DNA of 20,501 bases from a virus. Positions 13,408 through 20,338 of the stretch are shown here, in pieces. The notes below the pieces were generated by a model. It was given only the letters and a program-made list of their open reading frames with translations, was not told the origin of the DNA and did no database searches. Every line of letters begins with the position of its first letter. The stretch's first letter is position 1. Made by a program: the position numbers and the translations under genes. The stretch lies in the IMG/VR virus record IMGVR_UViG_3300012357_000016, positions 1 through 20,501 of that record. The stretch is one strand, 5' to 3'.

Positions 13408-13854
13408 GTGACCCGCGTCTTCCTCGACGACGTGGACCTCACCTCCGGGATAATCGCCGCCGGGGAGATGCTCCGGGTTCACGGGATCGAGGTCGTGATC
13501 GAGAACCCGAAGGGATCGGTCCGGCGCGGAGTGGGGCCCGACGGCGAATCCTGGGAAGCCGTCCTCGCGGCCGATTACGGCTACGTCCGCCGGGTCGACG
13601 GCGGGGACGGCGAGCCGCTCGATTGCTTCGTCGGCCCGAACGCCCTGAGCGACCGCGTGTTCGTCGTCCGGCAGGTCGATCCCGAGACTCGGGAGTTCGA
13701 CGAGCACAAGGTTCTCTTCGGGTATCAGACGATCGTCCGCGCGGCGGCCGACTACGTCGCGAGCTACTCGGACGACGCCTGGCGCCGCGTTAGCGCGATC
13801 TACGAGATGTCGATGCCGGAGTTCAAGCGGTGGGCGCGCGACCCCTCGTTCTAG
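13408..13854 (+). CDS. Stand-alone inorganic-pyrophosphatase-like domain protein
   Basis: The 148-residue product has NPKGSVRRGVGPDGESWEAV, DYGYVRRVDGGDGEPLDCFVG (around 57-75), VFVVRQVDPETREFDEHKVLFGY and SMPEFKRWA. It matches the phage pyrophosphatase-like (InPase) domain. D67-G-E-P-L-D72 resembles the D-G-D-P-x-D signature of family I pyrophosphatases, with E in the second acid place. Such domains usually sit next to, or are fused to, phage head and portal proteins; here it is separate. Whether it hydrolyses PPi or another phosphoanhydride is unknown. GTG 13408 has GGAG five bases upstream. It overlaps the Mu gpF-like gene by 25 bases. Family call fairly sure. Confidence 0.8.
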   Translation: MTRVFLDDVDLTSGIIAAGEMLRVHGIEVVIENPKGSVRRGVGPDGESWEAVLAADYGYVRRVDGGDGEPLDCFVGPNALSDRVFVVRQVDPETREFDEHKVLFGYQTIVRAAADYVASYSDDAWRRVSAIYEMSMPEFKRWARDPSF

Positions 13855-14618
13855 ACCTCCGCGGGCGTCGCGAGGCGAGGCGGGCGACCCGCGAGCGCTG
13901 GCTCCGCGTCCGGCTCGCGGAGCGCCGATACGCGAAGCAGCTCCGCGGAGTGGCGCGCGAGGTCGGGCGGATCGTCGAGAAGATGGCTCCTCGCGGCGTC
14001 GTCGAGGCCCCCGCGCGGCTCGTAGAGGCGCTCCGGCGCTATCGCGACATCGTCCGGCCATGGGCCGCCGCGGTCGCCGAGAAGACCCTCGCCGACGTCG
14101 CGCTCCGCGACGAGCGCGCCTGGAACTCGCTCGCCTCGGAGATGGGCCAGGAGATCAGGTCCTCGATCCGGCGCGCGCCGATCAGGCCGACGCTCGCCTC
14201 GCTCCGCGAGGAGCAGGTCGAGTTGATCACGAGCCTCCCCGAGGAGGCGGCGGCGAGGGTTCACCGCCTCTCGATCGAGGCGCTCTCGTCCGGCGCGCGG
14301 GCAAAGGAAGTTTCCGAGGAGATCATGCGGACCGGCCTCGTCGCGAAGGCGCGCGCGAACCTGATCGCGCGGACCGAGATCGGGCGGGCGTCGAGTCACG
14401 TCGCGCGCGTCCGCGCCGAGGCGATCGGGAGCGTCGGCTACATCTGGCGGACCGCGCTCGACGCCGACGTCCGGCCGATTCACCGCAAGCTCGAAGGCAA
14501 GGTGATCTCCTGGGACGATCCGCCGATCGCCGGGGAGAACGGGGAGCGCGCTCACGCCGGCGCGATTTACAACTGCCGTTGTTATCCGGAGCCGATCCTG
14601 CCAGAGGAGATCGCGTGA
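13830..14618 (+). CDS. Mu gpF-like head morphogenesis protein
   Basis: This minor head protein helps build the capsid near the portal in Mu-like and SPP1-like phages. The 262-residue product is helical at first, with the conserved block LIARTEIGRASSHVARVRAE (178-197), then YIWRTALDADVRPIHRKLEG (204-223), VISWDDPP, and a closing HAGAIYNCRCYPEP (242-255). The C-terminal NCRCY is typical of the family. The GTG at 13830 lies 25 bases inside the upstream gene. The next gene overlaps its stop as GTGA. It is in the expected place between portal and protease/scaffold, though several genes intervene. Confidence 0.92.
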   Translation: MGARPLVLDLRGRREARRATRERWLRVRLAERRYAKQLRGVAREVGRIVEKMAPRGVVEAPARLVEALRRYRDIVRPWAAAVAEKTLADVALRDERAWNSLASEMGQEIRSSIRRAPIRPTLASLREEQVELITSLPEEAAARVHRLSIEALSSGARAKEVSEEIMRTGLVAKARANLIARTEIGRASSHVARVRAEAIGSVGYIWRTALDADVRPIHRKLEGKVISWDDPPIAGENGERAHAGAIYNCRCYPEPILPEEIA

Positions 14619-14851
14619 AGAACCGGCCGGGCTACTCCTGGGGACCTGACTTGCCGATCAACCTCATGCGTACGAGCCGCGGTTGGACGCTGATAGACTT
14701 CTCGAAGTCTCCGCCTACCATCGTCGCAGCGATCCCGAAGAAGCGCGGAGCGCTCGCGAAGGATGCCGCGCTTCGACTCGGCGATTCGTTGAATTATGGC
14801 GACTCCGTTGTCGACGCCGAAACGCTCGCCGCGATCGACGCGACCCCGTAG
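14615..14851 (+). CDS. Small hypothetical protein, last gene before a hairpin
   Basis: A 78-residue product from GTG 14615 in GTGA overlap. It opens with an NRPGYSWGPDLP segment and continues with WTLIDFSKSPPTIVAAIPKKR. Codon use is more relaxed (more T and A in third positions) than in its neighbours, suggesting a different origin or weak selection. I recognise no family. The stop lies four bases before the hairpin at 14856, so this gene closes the upstream unit. Confidence 0.55.
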   Translation: MKNRPGYSWGPDLPINLMRTSRGWTLIDFSKSPPTIVAAIPKKRGALAKDAALRLGDSLNYGDSVVDAETLAAIDATP

Positions 14852-14992
14852 AAAAAACCCGGTTTCAACCGGGTTCCGCCGGATTCTGCCGTACGAAATT
14901 CCCCGTAGGATAGTTTTCTACTTCCCGGTTCCCTCCGCGCTGCGGATATAGTCTGCCGCGATGCGCCCTCAAAACTCTCGGAGGCCCGGTCA
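14852..14992 (+). promoter_or_regulatory. Largest intergenic gap: hairpin, weak promoter candidate and ribosome-binding site
   Basis: This 141-base gap has the hairpin at 14856-14875, then an AT-richer stretch with TATAGT (14947-14952) that resembles a -10 box; no good -35 box is visible 16-18 bases before it. CGGAGG (14979-14984) is the ribosome-binding site for ATG 14993. It looks like a transcription boundary at which the envelope cassette could be started separately. Confidence 0.35.
14855..14875 (-). terminator. Intrinsic-terminator-like hairpin, best oriented for the minus strand
   Basis: AACCCGGT (14856-14863), loop TTCA, then ACCGGGTT (14868-14875) form a perfect 8-base stem. On the + strand it is preceded by an A run and followed by CCGCC, so no U tract follows. 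Read on the minus strand the same hairpin is followed by a run of T, the textbook Rho-independent form. It may still act, less strongly, on + transcripts. Confidence 0.6.
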
Positions 14993-15502
14993 ATGAGACC
15001 CTCGAAGCCCTGGAAAGCCCTGCTGATCATGCCCGTCATCGCCGTTCTCGTCGCGGCCTGGGTCGGGTTCCTCGTCTATCAAGGACCGGCGCTCGGTCAG
15101 ACTGCGGGCGCGATCCAGATCATCGGGCCGCTCACGCGCGACAACGGGGCGATTCAGACCTTGACGGCAGCGCAGGGGCCGGCGACGTTCAACTCGGCGG
15201 ATCAGTCCGGGTTCAACGTGACGCGGATCACCTGCGTGTTCCGTCAGACGACCTCGACGGGCGCGCCCACGAGCACGTTCACGATCCAGAACAAGGACGC
15301 GGCGAGCGGGGTCTATTACAACCTCATCACAAGCTCGAACGTGACCACACCGGCGACGACGAGCTTCATCGCGGCCGGCGGCGACATCGTCACGACGGCG
15401 AACCTCTCGATCGGCTATCCCGTGGCCCGGACGTGGCGGACGAGCTTGACCATAACGTCGACGGCGACCGTGACCGGCACGATCGGATGCTCGCTCCAGT
15501 GA
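14993..15502 (+). CDS. Exported or membrane-anchored beta-rich protein
   Basis: The product has 169 residues from ATG 14993, with CGGAGG eight bases upstream. A basic start (MRPSKPWK) and a hydrophobic core ALLIMPVIAVLVAAWVGFLV form a signal peptide or anchor, possibly cut near ALGQTAGA (about residue 35-38). The rest is Thr/Ser-rich and beta-rich: QTLTAAQGPATFNSADQSGF, TRITCVFRQTTSTGAPTST, VYYNLITSSNVTTPATTSF and SLTITSTATVTGTIGCSL. Two Cys could pair outside the cytoplasm. It could be a surface or decoration protein. It overlaps the O-antigen-ligase-like gene by 4 bases, which suggests a shared envelope job. Confidence 0.6.
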   Translation: MRPSKPWKALLIMPVIAVLVAAWVGFLVYQGPALGQTAGAIQIIGPLTRDNGAIQTLTAAQGPATFNSADQSGFNVTRITCVFRQTTSTGAPTSTFTIQNKDAASGVYYNLITSSNVTTPATTSFIAAGGDIVTTANLSIGYPVARTWRTSLTITSTATVTGTIGCSLQ

Positions 15503-16599
15503 ATTCGTCTTCCCAGGCGGGCTGGCGGGAACGGCCCGGGCGAGTCGGAGATCAGCCTCGCCTGCTCGCTTGGTCCCTCTTCGCGCTCGGCCTCGTCGTC
15601 GCGCTCGCGTTCTGGCCCGGCATGATCGGTCCTGCGACCGTCCCGAGGTGGGCCGCGATCGCCGCCATCGCGCCGGGCGTCTTGCTCTTTTCGCGGGATC
15701 GCGTCGGCGGAGCGGCGTGGGCGATTCCGGCCGCGCTGCTCCTGATCTCCGGGGCGTCGCTTCTCTGGGCTCCCGACGCGCTCACCGGCGCGGACGATCT
15801 CGCGCGGCTCGCCGTTCTCGGCGTCGTCTTCGCGCTCGGCGCATCGACGCCGGACCTCCGCCAGGTCTGGGTCGGCCTCGCGCTCGGGGTCTCGGCCTCC
15901 GCGGCGCTCGCGATCGCTCAGGTCTTCGGATTCGACGGCGTCTTTCAGGCGGTCCCGCCGGCCGGACTCTTCGTCAACAAGAACTTCCTCGCCGAGGCCG
16001 GGATGGTCGCCATCGTCGCCTCGATCGGCCTCGGCCTCGTCTGGGCGATCCCCGGGGCCGCGGTCGCCGCAGCGCTCGGGTCCTCGACCGCCGTCGTCGG
16101 CGCGCTCTCCGTCGTCCTCGCGATCGCGCTCTTCGACCGCGGCCGGAAGGTCCTCGCATTTTCCACCGTGACTGCCGTAGTAACCGTCGCCGCCGCGCTC
16201 TTCGTCCTCGGGACGCCGGGCGCGGCGGCGCGGCTCGACATCTGGGCGGACGCGCTCTTCGATCCGCGCTGGCTCGGGCACGGCCTCGGGGCGTTCTCGG
16301 CGACGCTCCCCTGGGTCGGATACGCTCATTCGGAGCCGATTCAACTCGTTCACGAACTCGGCGCGCTCTCGGCGCCGTTCTTCGCGGTCGCCTTCTTCGC
16401 CCTCGGAGCAAAGCATGACGCACCCGTCGAGTGGCACGTCCTCGTCGCGCTCTGCGCGGTTTCGCTCTTTTCTTTCCCGCTTCACCTGCCGCTCACGGCG
16501 TTCGCTTTCGCGCTTGCCGCTGGCCGCTGCGTGGGCGCTCGGGCTCCTCTACGCCTTCGCGATCCTTTCGTCGGAGCTTTCGCTCATGCGCGTGCTTGA
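15499..16599 (+). CDS. O-antigen ligase/polymerase-like (Wzy_C superfamily) membrane protein
   Basis: These enzymes act in the inner membrane on undecaprenyl-linked sugars, joining O-antigen to lipid A-core or polymerising it. The 366-residue product has about ten hydrophobic segments and a periplasmic-type loop near residues 235-288. Family-like marks are LFVNKNFLAE (158-166, the N-x-N site), RLDIWADALF (245-254), the Gly turn GHGLGAF (260-266), and H277 to G288 (HSEPIQLVHELG). The length is near the family's usual 350-450. GTG 15499 overlaps the previous stop. T-ending codons before CAN codons are frequent here, as in the virion genes, so it is not a very recent arrival. The superfamily call is fairly sure; ligase versus polymerase is not. 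Confidence 0.75.
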   Translation: MNSSSQAGWRERPGRVGDQPRLLAWSLFALGLVVALAFWPGMIGPATVPRWAAIAAIAPGVLLFSRDRVGGAAWAIPAALLLISGASLLWAPDALTGADDLARLAVLGVVFALGASTPDLRQVWVGLALGVSASAALAIAQVFGFDGVFQAVPPAGLFVNKNFLAEAGMVAIVASIGLGLVWAIPGAAVAAALGSSTAVVGALSVVLAIALFDRGRKVLAFSTVTAVVTVAAALFVLGTPGAAARLDIWADALFDPRWLGHGLGAFSATLPWVGYAHSEPIQLVHELGALSAPFFAVAFFALGAKHDAPVEWHVLVALCAVSLFSFPLHLPLTAFAFALAAGRCVGARAPLRLRDPFVGAFAHARA

Positions 16600-16753
16600 T
16601 GGCAACGGGCACTCGCTCGGCGAGGTCCTCGCCGCCGCGGACTCGTCCGTGAGCGCGTGGCCGCCTAGTCAAGTTCACCGCGAACTCCGGACCGGCATGC
16701 GTCGCGTCGCGGCCGAGATTCAGGCCGACGCTCGCGCGGGGAAGATCAAATGA
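16514..16753 (+). CDS. Small membrane protein downstream of the O-antigen-ligase-like gene
   Basis: A product of about 79 residues if TTG 16514 is used; ATG 16586 would give 55 residues and lose the membrane segment, while ATG 16415 would add a shadow-like Arg/Ser-rich N-terminus. One transmembrane helix, LAAAWALGLLYAFAILSSEL, is followed by a soluble tail with a helix VHRELRTGMRRVAAEIQADA. The codon pattern changes to this frame near 16515, while the upstream gene's last 28 codons lose their G/C third positions. It therefore overlaps that gene by 86 bases. It ends in ATGA overlap with the protease gene. Function unknown. Confidence 0.5.
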   Translation: MPLAAAWALGLLYAFAILSSELSLMRVLDGNGHSLGEVLAAADSSVSAWPPSQVHRELRTGMRRVAAEIQADARAGKIK

Positions 16754-18324
16754 TCGAGCAATTCAGGAAAGCGCTCAGGGAATATCTCGATTCGCCTGTG
16801 CGATTTCCGCCAATGCGATTGAGGCCGCCTCTCACGTGCGACGATTCCTCCGCGATCGACGCTCGCCGCGCGCGCTTCTACGAGGCGGCGAAGCTCGGCG
16901 AGAAGCAGGCCGTCACCCCCGAGGGCTTCCTCGTCTGCTACGACGTGCCGCTCGCGCGGACGGGGATCATGTGGTACGCCGAGAGCGAACTGATCGGCGA
17001 GGACGACGAGCCGCTCATCTCCGGGGTCGACGGGAAAGTCCAGATCACGCGCGAGGAGGACGAGGTCTTCCGGAAGGAGCACGTCGACAGCTACGTCGGG
17101 AAGCCGGTCGTGAACGACCATCCCCCGGTCGAGATCACGCCCGAGAACTGGAAGCTCTACGCGACCGGGACCGTGATCGCGACGCGCCGCGGGACCGGGA
17201 TGCAGAGCGATCTCCTCCTCGGGGACATCGTCGTCTGCGAGCCCTCGGCGATCGCCGACGTGCGCTCCGGGAAGCGCGAGGTCTCCTGCGGCTACGACGC
17301 GAAGTACGACGAGACCGGGCCGGGGAAGGGGAGGCAGCACACCATGATCGGGAATCACGTCGCGCTGGTCGACTCTGGTCGCTGCGGCCCGCGATGCTCC
17401 ATCGGCGACCGGAAGACCACAGGAGACTCGGACATGAGGACGCTCGATCACCGCACCGTCGACGACGCCAGCGGGAGCAATAAGGCCAAGGTTCAGGACT
17501 GGTTCAAGCGGTTCACGGACGGCCTGAAGGAGGCGATGAAGAAGGGTGGCGACGCGCTCGAAAAGTATCTCGGGGATGCGAGCAACTCGCCCGAGGCGAT
17601 GCTCATGCGGGACGAGGGCGGCGGACCCGGCGGCGAGAACGAGCTTCACCTTCACCTCGGGGGCGGCGGCGAGAAGGACCGCAGGATGACCGACGAGGAG
17701 ATCATCAAGCGGTTCGAGGAGTTCGGCACCGGCATGAAGAGCATCGGCGACATGGTCGCCGGGATCGCGGAGAAGGTCGGCTACAAGCCCGGCGAGAAGG
17801 GCCAGACGGATCAGCTCGGCGAGGAGGCGAAGAAGGCCGAGGGCGCCCTGAAGGAAGAGGCGCCAGCTGGGACCGGCGACGCGGCGATCAAGGCGGGGAC
17901 GAAGGACTCGGCCCTGCTGGAGGACGCCTGGCGCGAGGCGCTCTCGCTCGGCGAGGTCCTCGTCCCCGGCATCCGCCCGTCGACGACGTTCGACCGGGCG
18001 ATGGAGGCGAAGAAGACGCTCGACGCGCTCTGCGGCTTCCGCAGGACGACGCTCGACCTCGCGTATCATCAGCCCGAGGGCCGGGCGATGATCGATCAGC
18101 TCGTCGGCGGGAAGCCGCTCGACCTGGCCGCTATGCCCTGTGGCGAGATCCGCACGCTCTTCCGCTCGGCGGCTGCGATGAGGAAGACCGCGAACGACGC
18201 CATGCTCCGCGCGCGCGGCGGAGAAGGCGAGCGCGACCCGTCCCGGGGCGGCCCGGCGAAGGCGCCGAGGACCGGCGCCGAGCTGAACGCGCTCCACGCC
18301 AAGTGCTACGGGTACGCGAAATAA
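16750..18324 (+). CDS. DUF2213 prohead protease/scaffold
   Basis: DUF2213 proteins are thought to combine a maturation protease with a scaffold for capsid assembly. The 524-residue product has the protease-like N-terminus: EGFLVCYDVPLARTG (58-72), ITREEDEVFRKEHVDSYVGKP (99-119), the His in NDHPPV (H124), KREVSCGYDAKY (175-186, S179) and NHVALVDSGRCG (202-213). H124, S179 and H203 are candidates for catalysis. From about 225 on it is charged and helical (LKEAMKKGGDALEKYLGDA, then MTDEEIIKRFEEFGTG), as expected of scaffold that is removed. ATG 16750 overlaps the upstream stop. It precedes cement and capsid genes, the usual order. The family call is confident; cleavage is inferred. Confidence 0.9.
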   Translation: MIEQFRKALREYLDSPVRFPPMRLRPPLTCDDSSAIDARRARFYEAAKLGEKQAVTPEGFLVCYDVPLARTGIMWYAESELIGEDDEPLISGVDGKVQITREEDEVFRKEHVDSYVGKPVVNDHPPVEITPENWKLYATGTVIATRRGTGMQSDLLLGDIVVCEPSAIADVRSGKREVSCGYDAKYDETGPGKGRQHTMIGNHVALVDSGRCGPRCSIGDRKTTGDSDMRTLDHRTVDDASGSNKAKVQDWFKRFTDGLKEAMKKGGDALEKYLGDASNSPEAMLMRDEGGGPGGENELHLHLGGGGEKDRRMTDEEIIKRFEEFGTGMKSIGDMVAGIAEKVGYKPGEKGQTDQLGEEAKKAEGALKEEAPAGTGDAAIKAGTKDSALLEDAWREALSLGEVLVPGIRPSTTFDRAMEAKKTLDALCGFRRTTLDLAYHQPEGRAMIDQLVGGKPLDLAAMPCGEIRTLFRSAAAMRKTANDAMLRARGGEGERDPSRGGPAKAPRTGAELNALHAKCYGYAK

Positions 18325-18358
18325 ACGCCCGGGGCGCGCGCGAAAAGTCGAACCAAGG

Positions 18359-18385
18359 AATCATCACACTCATAGACCCGAGGAG
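18359..18385 (+). promoter_or_regulatory. Leader before the cement gene, motif copy 1
   Basis: AATCATCAC (18359-18367) and AGGAG (18381-18385) occur in the 68-base gap before ATG 18393. The same AATCATCAC is found before the capsid gene (19037-19045). It may be a shared leader element that tunes translation of two abundant virion proteins. Confidence 0.35.
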
Positions 18386-18392
18386 CACCTCC

Positions 18393-18998
18393 ATGAAGAA
18401 GACCCTCTTGAGCCAACTCGTCGCCGCGATCTTCGGCTCCGGCGCGATCGCCCGCGGCCGGGCGTTTACCTGCGACGCGGCGTTCGCCTTCCGGATGGGA
18501 GCCGGCTTCCCCGGGGACGTGAACCGCACGCACCCGGTCTCGATCGAGCCAGGGCTTCAGTCGAACACGCCGGTCGCGAGCTACGGCTTCCCGTGCGTCG
18601 TCGCCGGAGACGGGACGAACGGCGTTCGGCCGTTCGGAGTTGGCGACGGTGCCCTGACCACGCTCTACGGCGTCACGGTTCGCCCGTTCCCGCAGCAGGC
18701 GGCCTCGGGCGGGGCGTTCGGCGCCGCGGCCTTCGGCTCGGCGACTCCGCCGGCGGTCGGGGAGATCGACCTCATGCGGCAGGGCTACGTGACGGTTCAG
18801 CTCCCGTCGGACGCGCCGACGGCCGCGAAGGGCGGCGCGGTTTTCATCTGGATCGCGGCCTCGGCGGGAACTCACACGCAGGGCGGCTTCGAGTCCGTGG
18901 CGAGCGGCGGGAATACGATCGCGCTCGCCCCGACGCGGTACATGTTCAACGGCCCTCAGGACGCGAGCGGCTTCGTCGAACTCGTGGTCACCAGCTGA
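18393..18998 (+). CDS. Structural cement/decoration protein (Gp24-like)
   Basis: Cement proteins bind the outside of the expanded capsid and stabilise it. The 201-residue product starts at ATG 18393 with AGGAG seven bases upstream; a frame opening at 18303 adds shadow sequence. The pattern MGAGFPGDVNRTHPVSIEPGL (from about 35), then FGVGDGALTTLYGVTVRPFP, VGEIDLMRQGYVTVQLPSDA, AVFIWIAASAGTHTQGGFES and RYMFNGPQDASGFVELVV matches the phage structural cement protein family as I know it. The first 35 residues (KKTLLSQLVAAIFGSGAIAR) are unusual, a hydrophobic opening rather like a signal sequence. Its place before the capsid gene fits. The family call is fairly confident. Confidence 0.82.
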   Translation: MKKTLLSQLVAAIFGSGAIARGRAFTCDAAFAFRMGAGFPGDVNRTHPVSIEPGLQSNTPVASYGFPCVVAGDGTNGVRPFGVGDGALTTLYGVTVRPFPQQAASGGAFGAAAFGSATPPAVGEIDLMRQGYVTVQLPSDAPTAAKGGAVFIWIAASAGTHTQGGFESVASGGNTIALAPTRYMFNGPQDASGFVELVVTS

Positions 18999-19036
18999 TC
19001 CGCGGACGGCTGACGACGGACGAGACTCACAACCGA

Positions 19037-19054
19037 AATCATCACCCGAGAGGA
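19037..19054 (+). promoter_or_regulatory. Leader before the capsid gene, motif copy 2
   Basis: AATCATCAC (19037-19045) is followed directly by CCGAGAGGA, whose AGAGGA acts as the ribosome-binding site seven bases before ATG 19062. It repeats the element before the cement gene (18359-18367). Confidence 0.35.
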
Positions 19055-19061
19055 CACCACG

Positions 19062-20255
19062 ATGAAGACCTCCTTCGAGCCGCGCGAGCGGCCAATCGCC
19101 CGCGGAGTCCGCGCGTTCACGCGCGACAACATGATGACCTACGACGGGGCGGTTCCCGTGATGGACCGCTCCCCGCTCTGGGGGTGGCAGCGCGACATCC
19201 CGGTTCATCCCGGGATGCCGATCTCCTACGGCGCCGGCGGCGGGCGCGGCGGGGTCGTCACGCACGACGGGCGGACCTGCGACTCGACCGGCGCGTTCCT
19301 CGTCGGGGAGCTGGAGCGCCTCGACCCGACGATGCACGAGCCGCTCGCCGCCGTCTCCTGGGGGCGGGACATCGACGTGCGCGAGGACGTGACCGTTGCC
19401 GACGACGTCTCCTCGTTCACCCTGACGACGTTCGCCTCCCCGGGCTCGCTCGGGACGGGGAGCGGGATCGGGACCGGAAAGGCGTGGGCCGGGAAGGCGA
19501 CAGACCAGATCACGGGGATCAACGTTGACGTCGCGAAGATCGCGAACGTCTTGACGCCCTGGGCGATGGAGCTGAAGTACACGATCCTGGAGCTGGAGTC
19601 CGCCGCGAAGCTCGGCCGGCCGATCGACCAGCAGAAGTTCTCGGGCCTGAACTTGAAGTACCAGATGGACACGGACGAGCAGGTCTACTTCGGGGACGTC
19701 GGGCTCGCGGTGAAGGGGCTCGTCAACAACGCGCTCGTCACGTCCACGGGGAACGTCGCGAACGGGGCGGGCGGCTCGCCGCTCTGGACGAACAAGACGC
19801 CGGACGAGATCCTCACGGACTTCAACACGGCGCTGACGACCGTTTGGGCCGCGAGCGCCTTCGCGATCGTCCCGTCGAACGTCCTCCTGCCGACGAAGGC
19901 GTACGGGTACATCGCGACGCAGAAGGTCTCGCTCGCGGGCAACCTCTCGATCCTCGCGTACATCGAGCAAAACAACCTCTTCGCCCGCGAAGGGAAGGGG
20001 AACTTGCGCATCTTCCCGGCGAAGTTCTGCAACGGCGCGAGCGCCGGCGGAGCGATCGGGACGGGCGGCGCCGGGTTCGATCGGATGGTCGTCTACACGA
20101 AGGACAAGGATCGAGTCCGGTTCCCGATGACGATGATTCAGCGGACGCCGATCCAGTACGACGGGATGTATCACAAATGCACGTACTTCGGCCGCCTCGG
20201 CGTCGTCGAGGTCGTGTATCCGGAGACCGTCGGGTACTTCGACCAAATCTCCTGA
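19062..20255 (+). CDS. Major capsid protein (DUF2184-type, HK97-fold expected)
   Basis: The major capsid protein forms the shell. The 397-residue product matches DUF2184-type phage capsid proteins in length and layout: an N-terminal arm with PIARGVRAFTRDNMMTYDGA, the block DIDVREDVTVADDVSSFTLT, a helix WAMELKYTILELESAAKLGR with LNLKYQMDTDEQVYFGD after it, VGLAVKGLVNN, ILTDFNTALTTVWAAS, FAIVPSNVLLPTKAYGYI and a C-terminal RFPMTMIQRTPIQYDGMYHK, then GRLGVVEVVYPETVGYF. AGAGGA is seven bases upstream of the ATG. No long scaffold-like N-terminal domain is present, which fits a separate scaffold at 16750-18324. Confidence 0.92.
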   Translation: MKTSFEPRERPIARGVRAFTRDNMMTYDGAVPVMDRSPLWGWQRDIPVHPGMPISYGAGGGRGGVVTHDGRTCDSTGAFLVGELERLDPTMHEPLAAVSWGRDIDVREDVTVADDVSSFTLTTFASPGSLGTGSGIGTGKAWAGKATDQITGINVDVAKIANVLTPWAMELKYTILELESAAKLGRPIDQQKFSGLNLKYQMDTDEQVYFGDVGLAVKGLVNNALVTSTGNVANGAGGSPLWTNKTPDEILTDFNTALTTVWAASAFAIVPSNVLLPTKAYGYIATQKVSLAGNLSILAYIEQNNLFAREGKGNLRIFPAKFCNGASAGGAIGTGGAGFDRMVVYTKDKDRVRFPMTMIQRTPIQYDGMYHKCTYFGRLGVVEVVYPETVGYFDQIS

Positions 20256-20338
20256 CCGCGCGCGCATTCTTTTCGCAGGAGATCGTCGGGCGAGAGTAGA
20301 ATCTCCGCGTCGTCAACCGATCAAAAGGAGAGCGAGCG

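Noticed and set aside
16720-20267. Long minus-strand frames opposite the protease/scaffold, cement and capsid genes
   Set aside because: They have the same Arg/Leu/Asp-rich antisense composition and lie opposite genes with clear family motifs; no minus-strand ribosome-binding sites of note.
20297-20302. TAGAAT as a shared phage -10 box (also at 5477 and near 11949)
   Set aside because: Two of the three include the stop codon of a gene or sit next to it, and none has a convincing -35 element at proper spacing.
20278-20306. Hairpin GGAGAT ... ATCTCC after the capsid gene as a terminator
   Set aside because: It has only a 6-base stem with a 17-base loop and no following T run. It is too weak to call.
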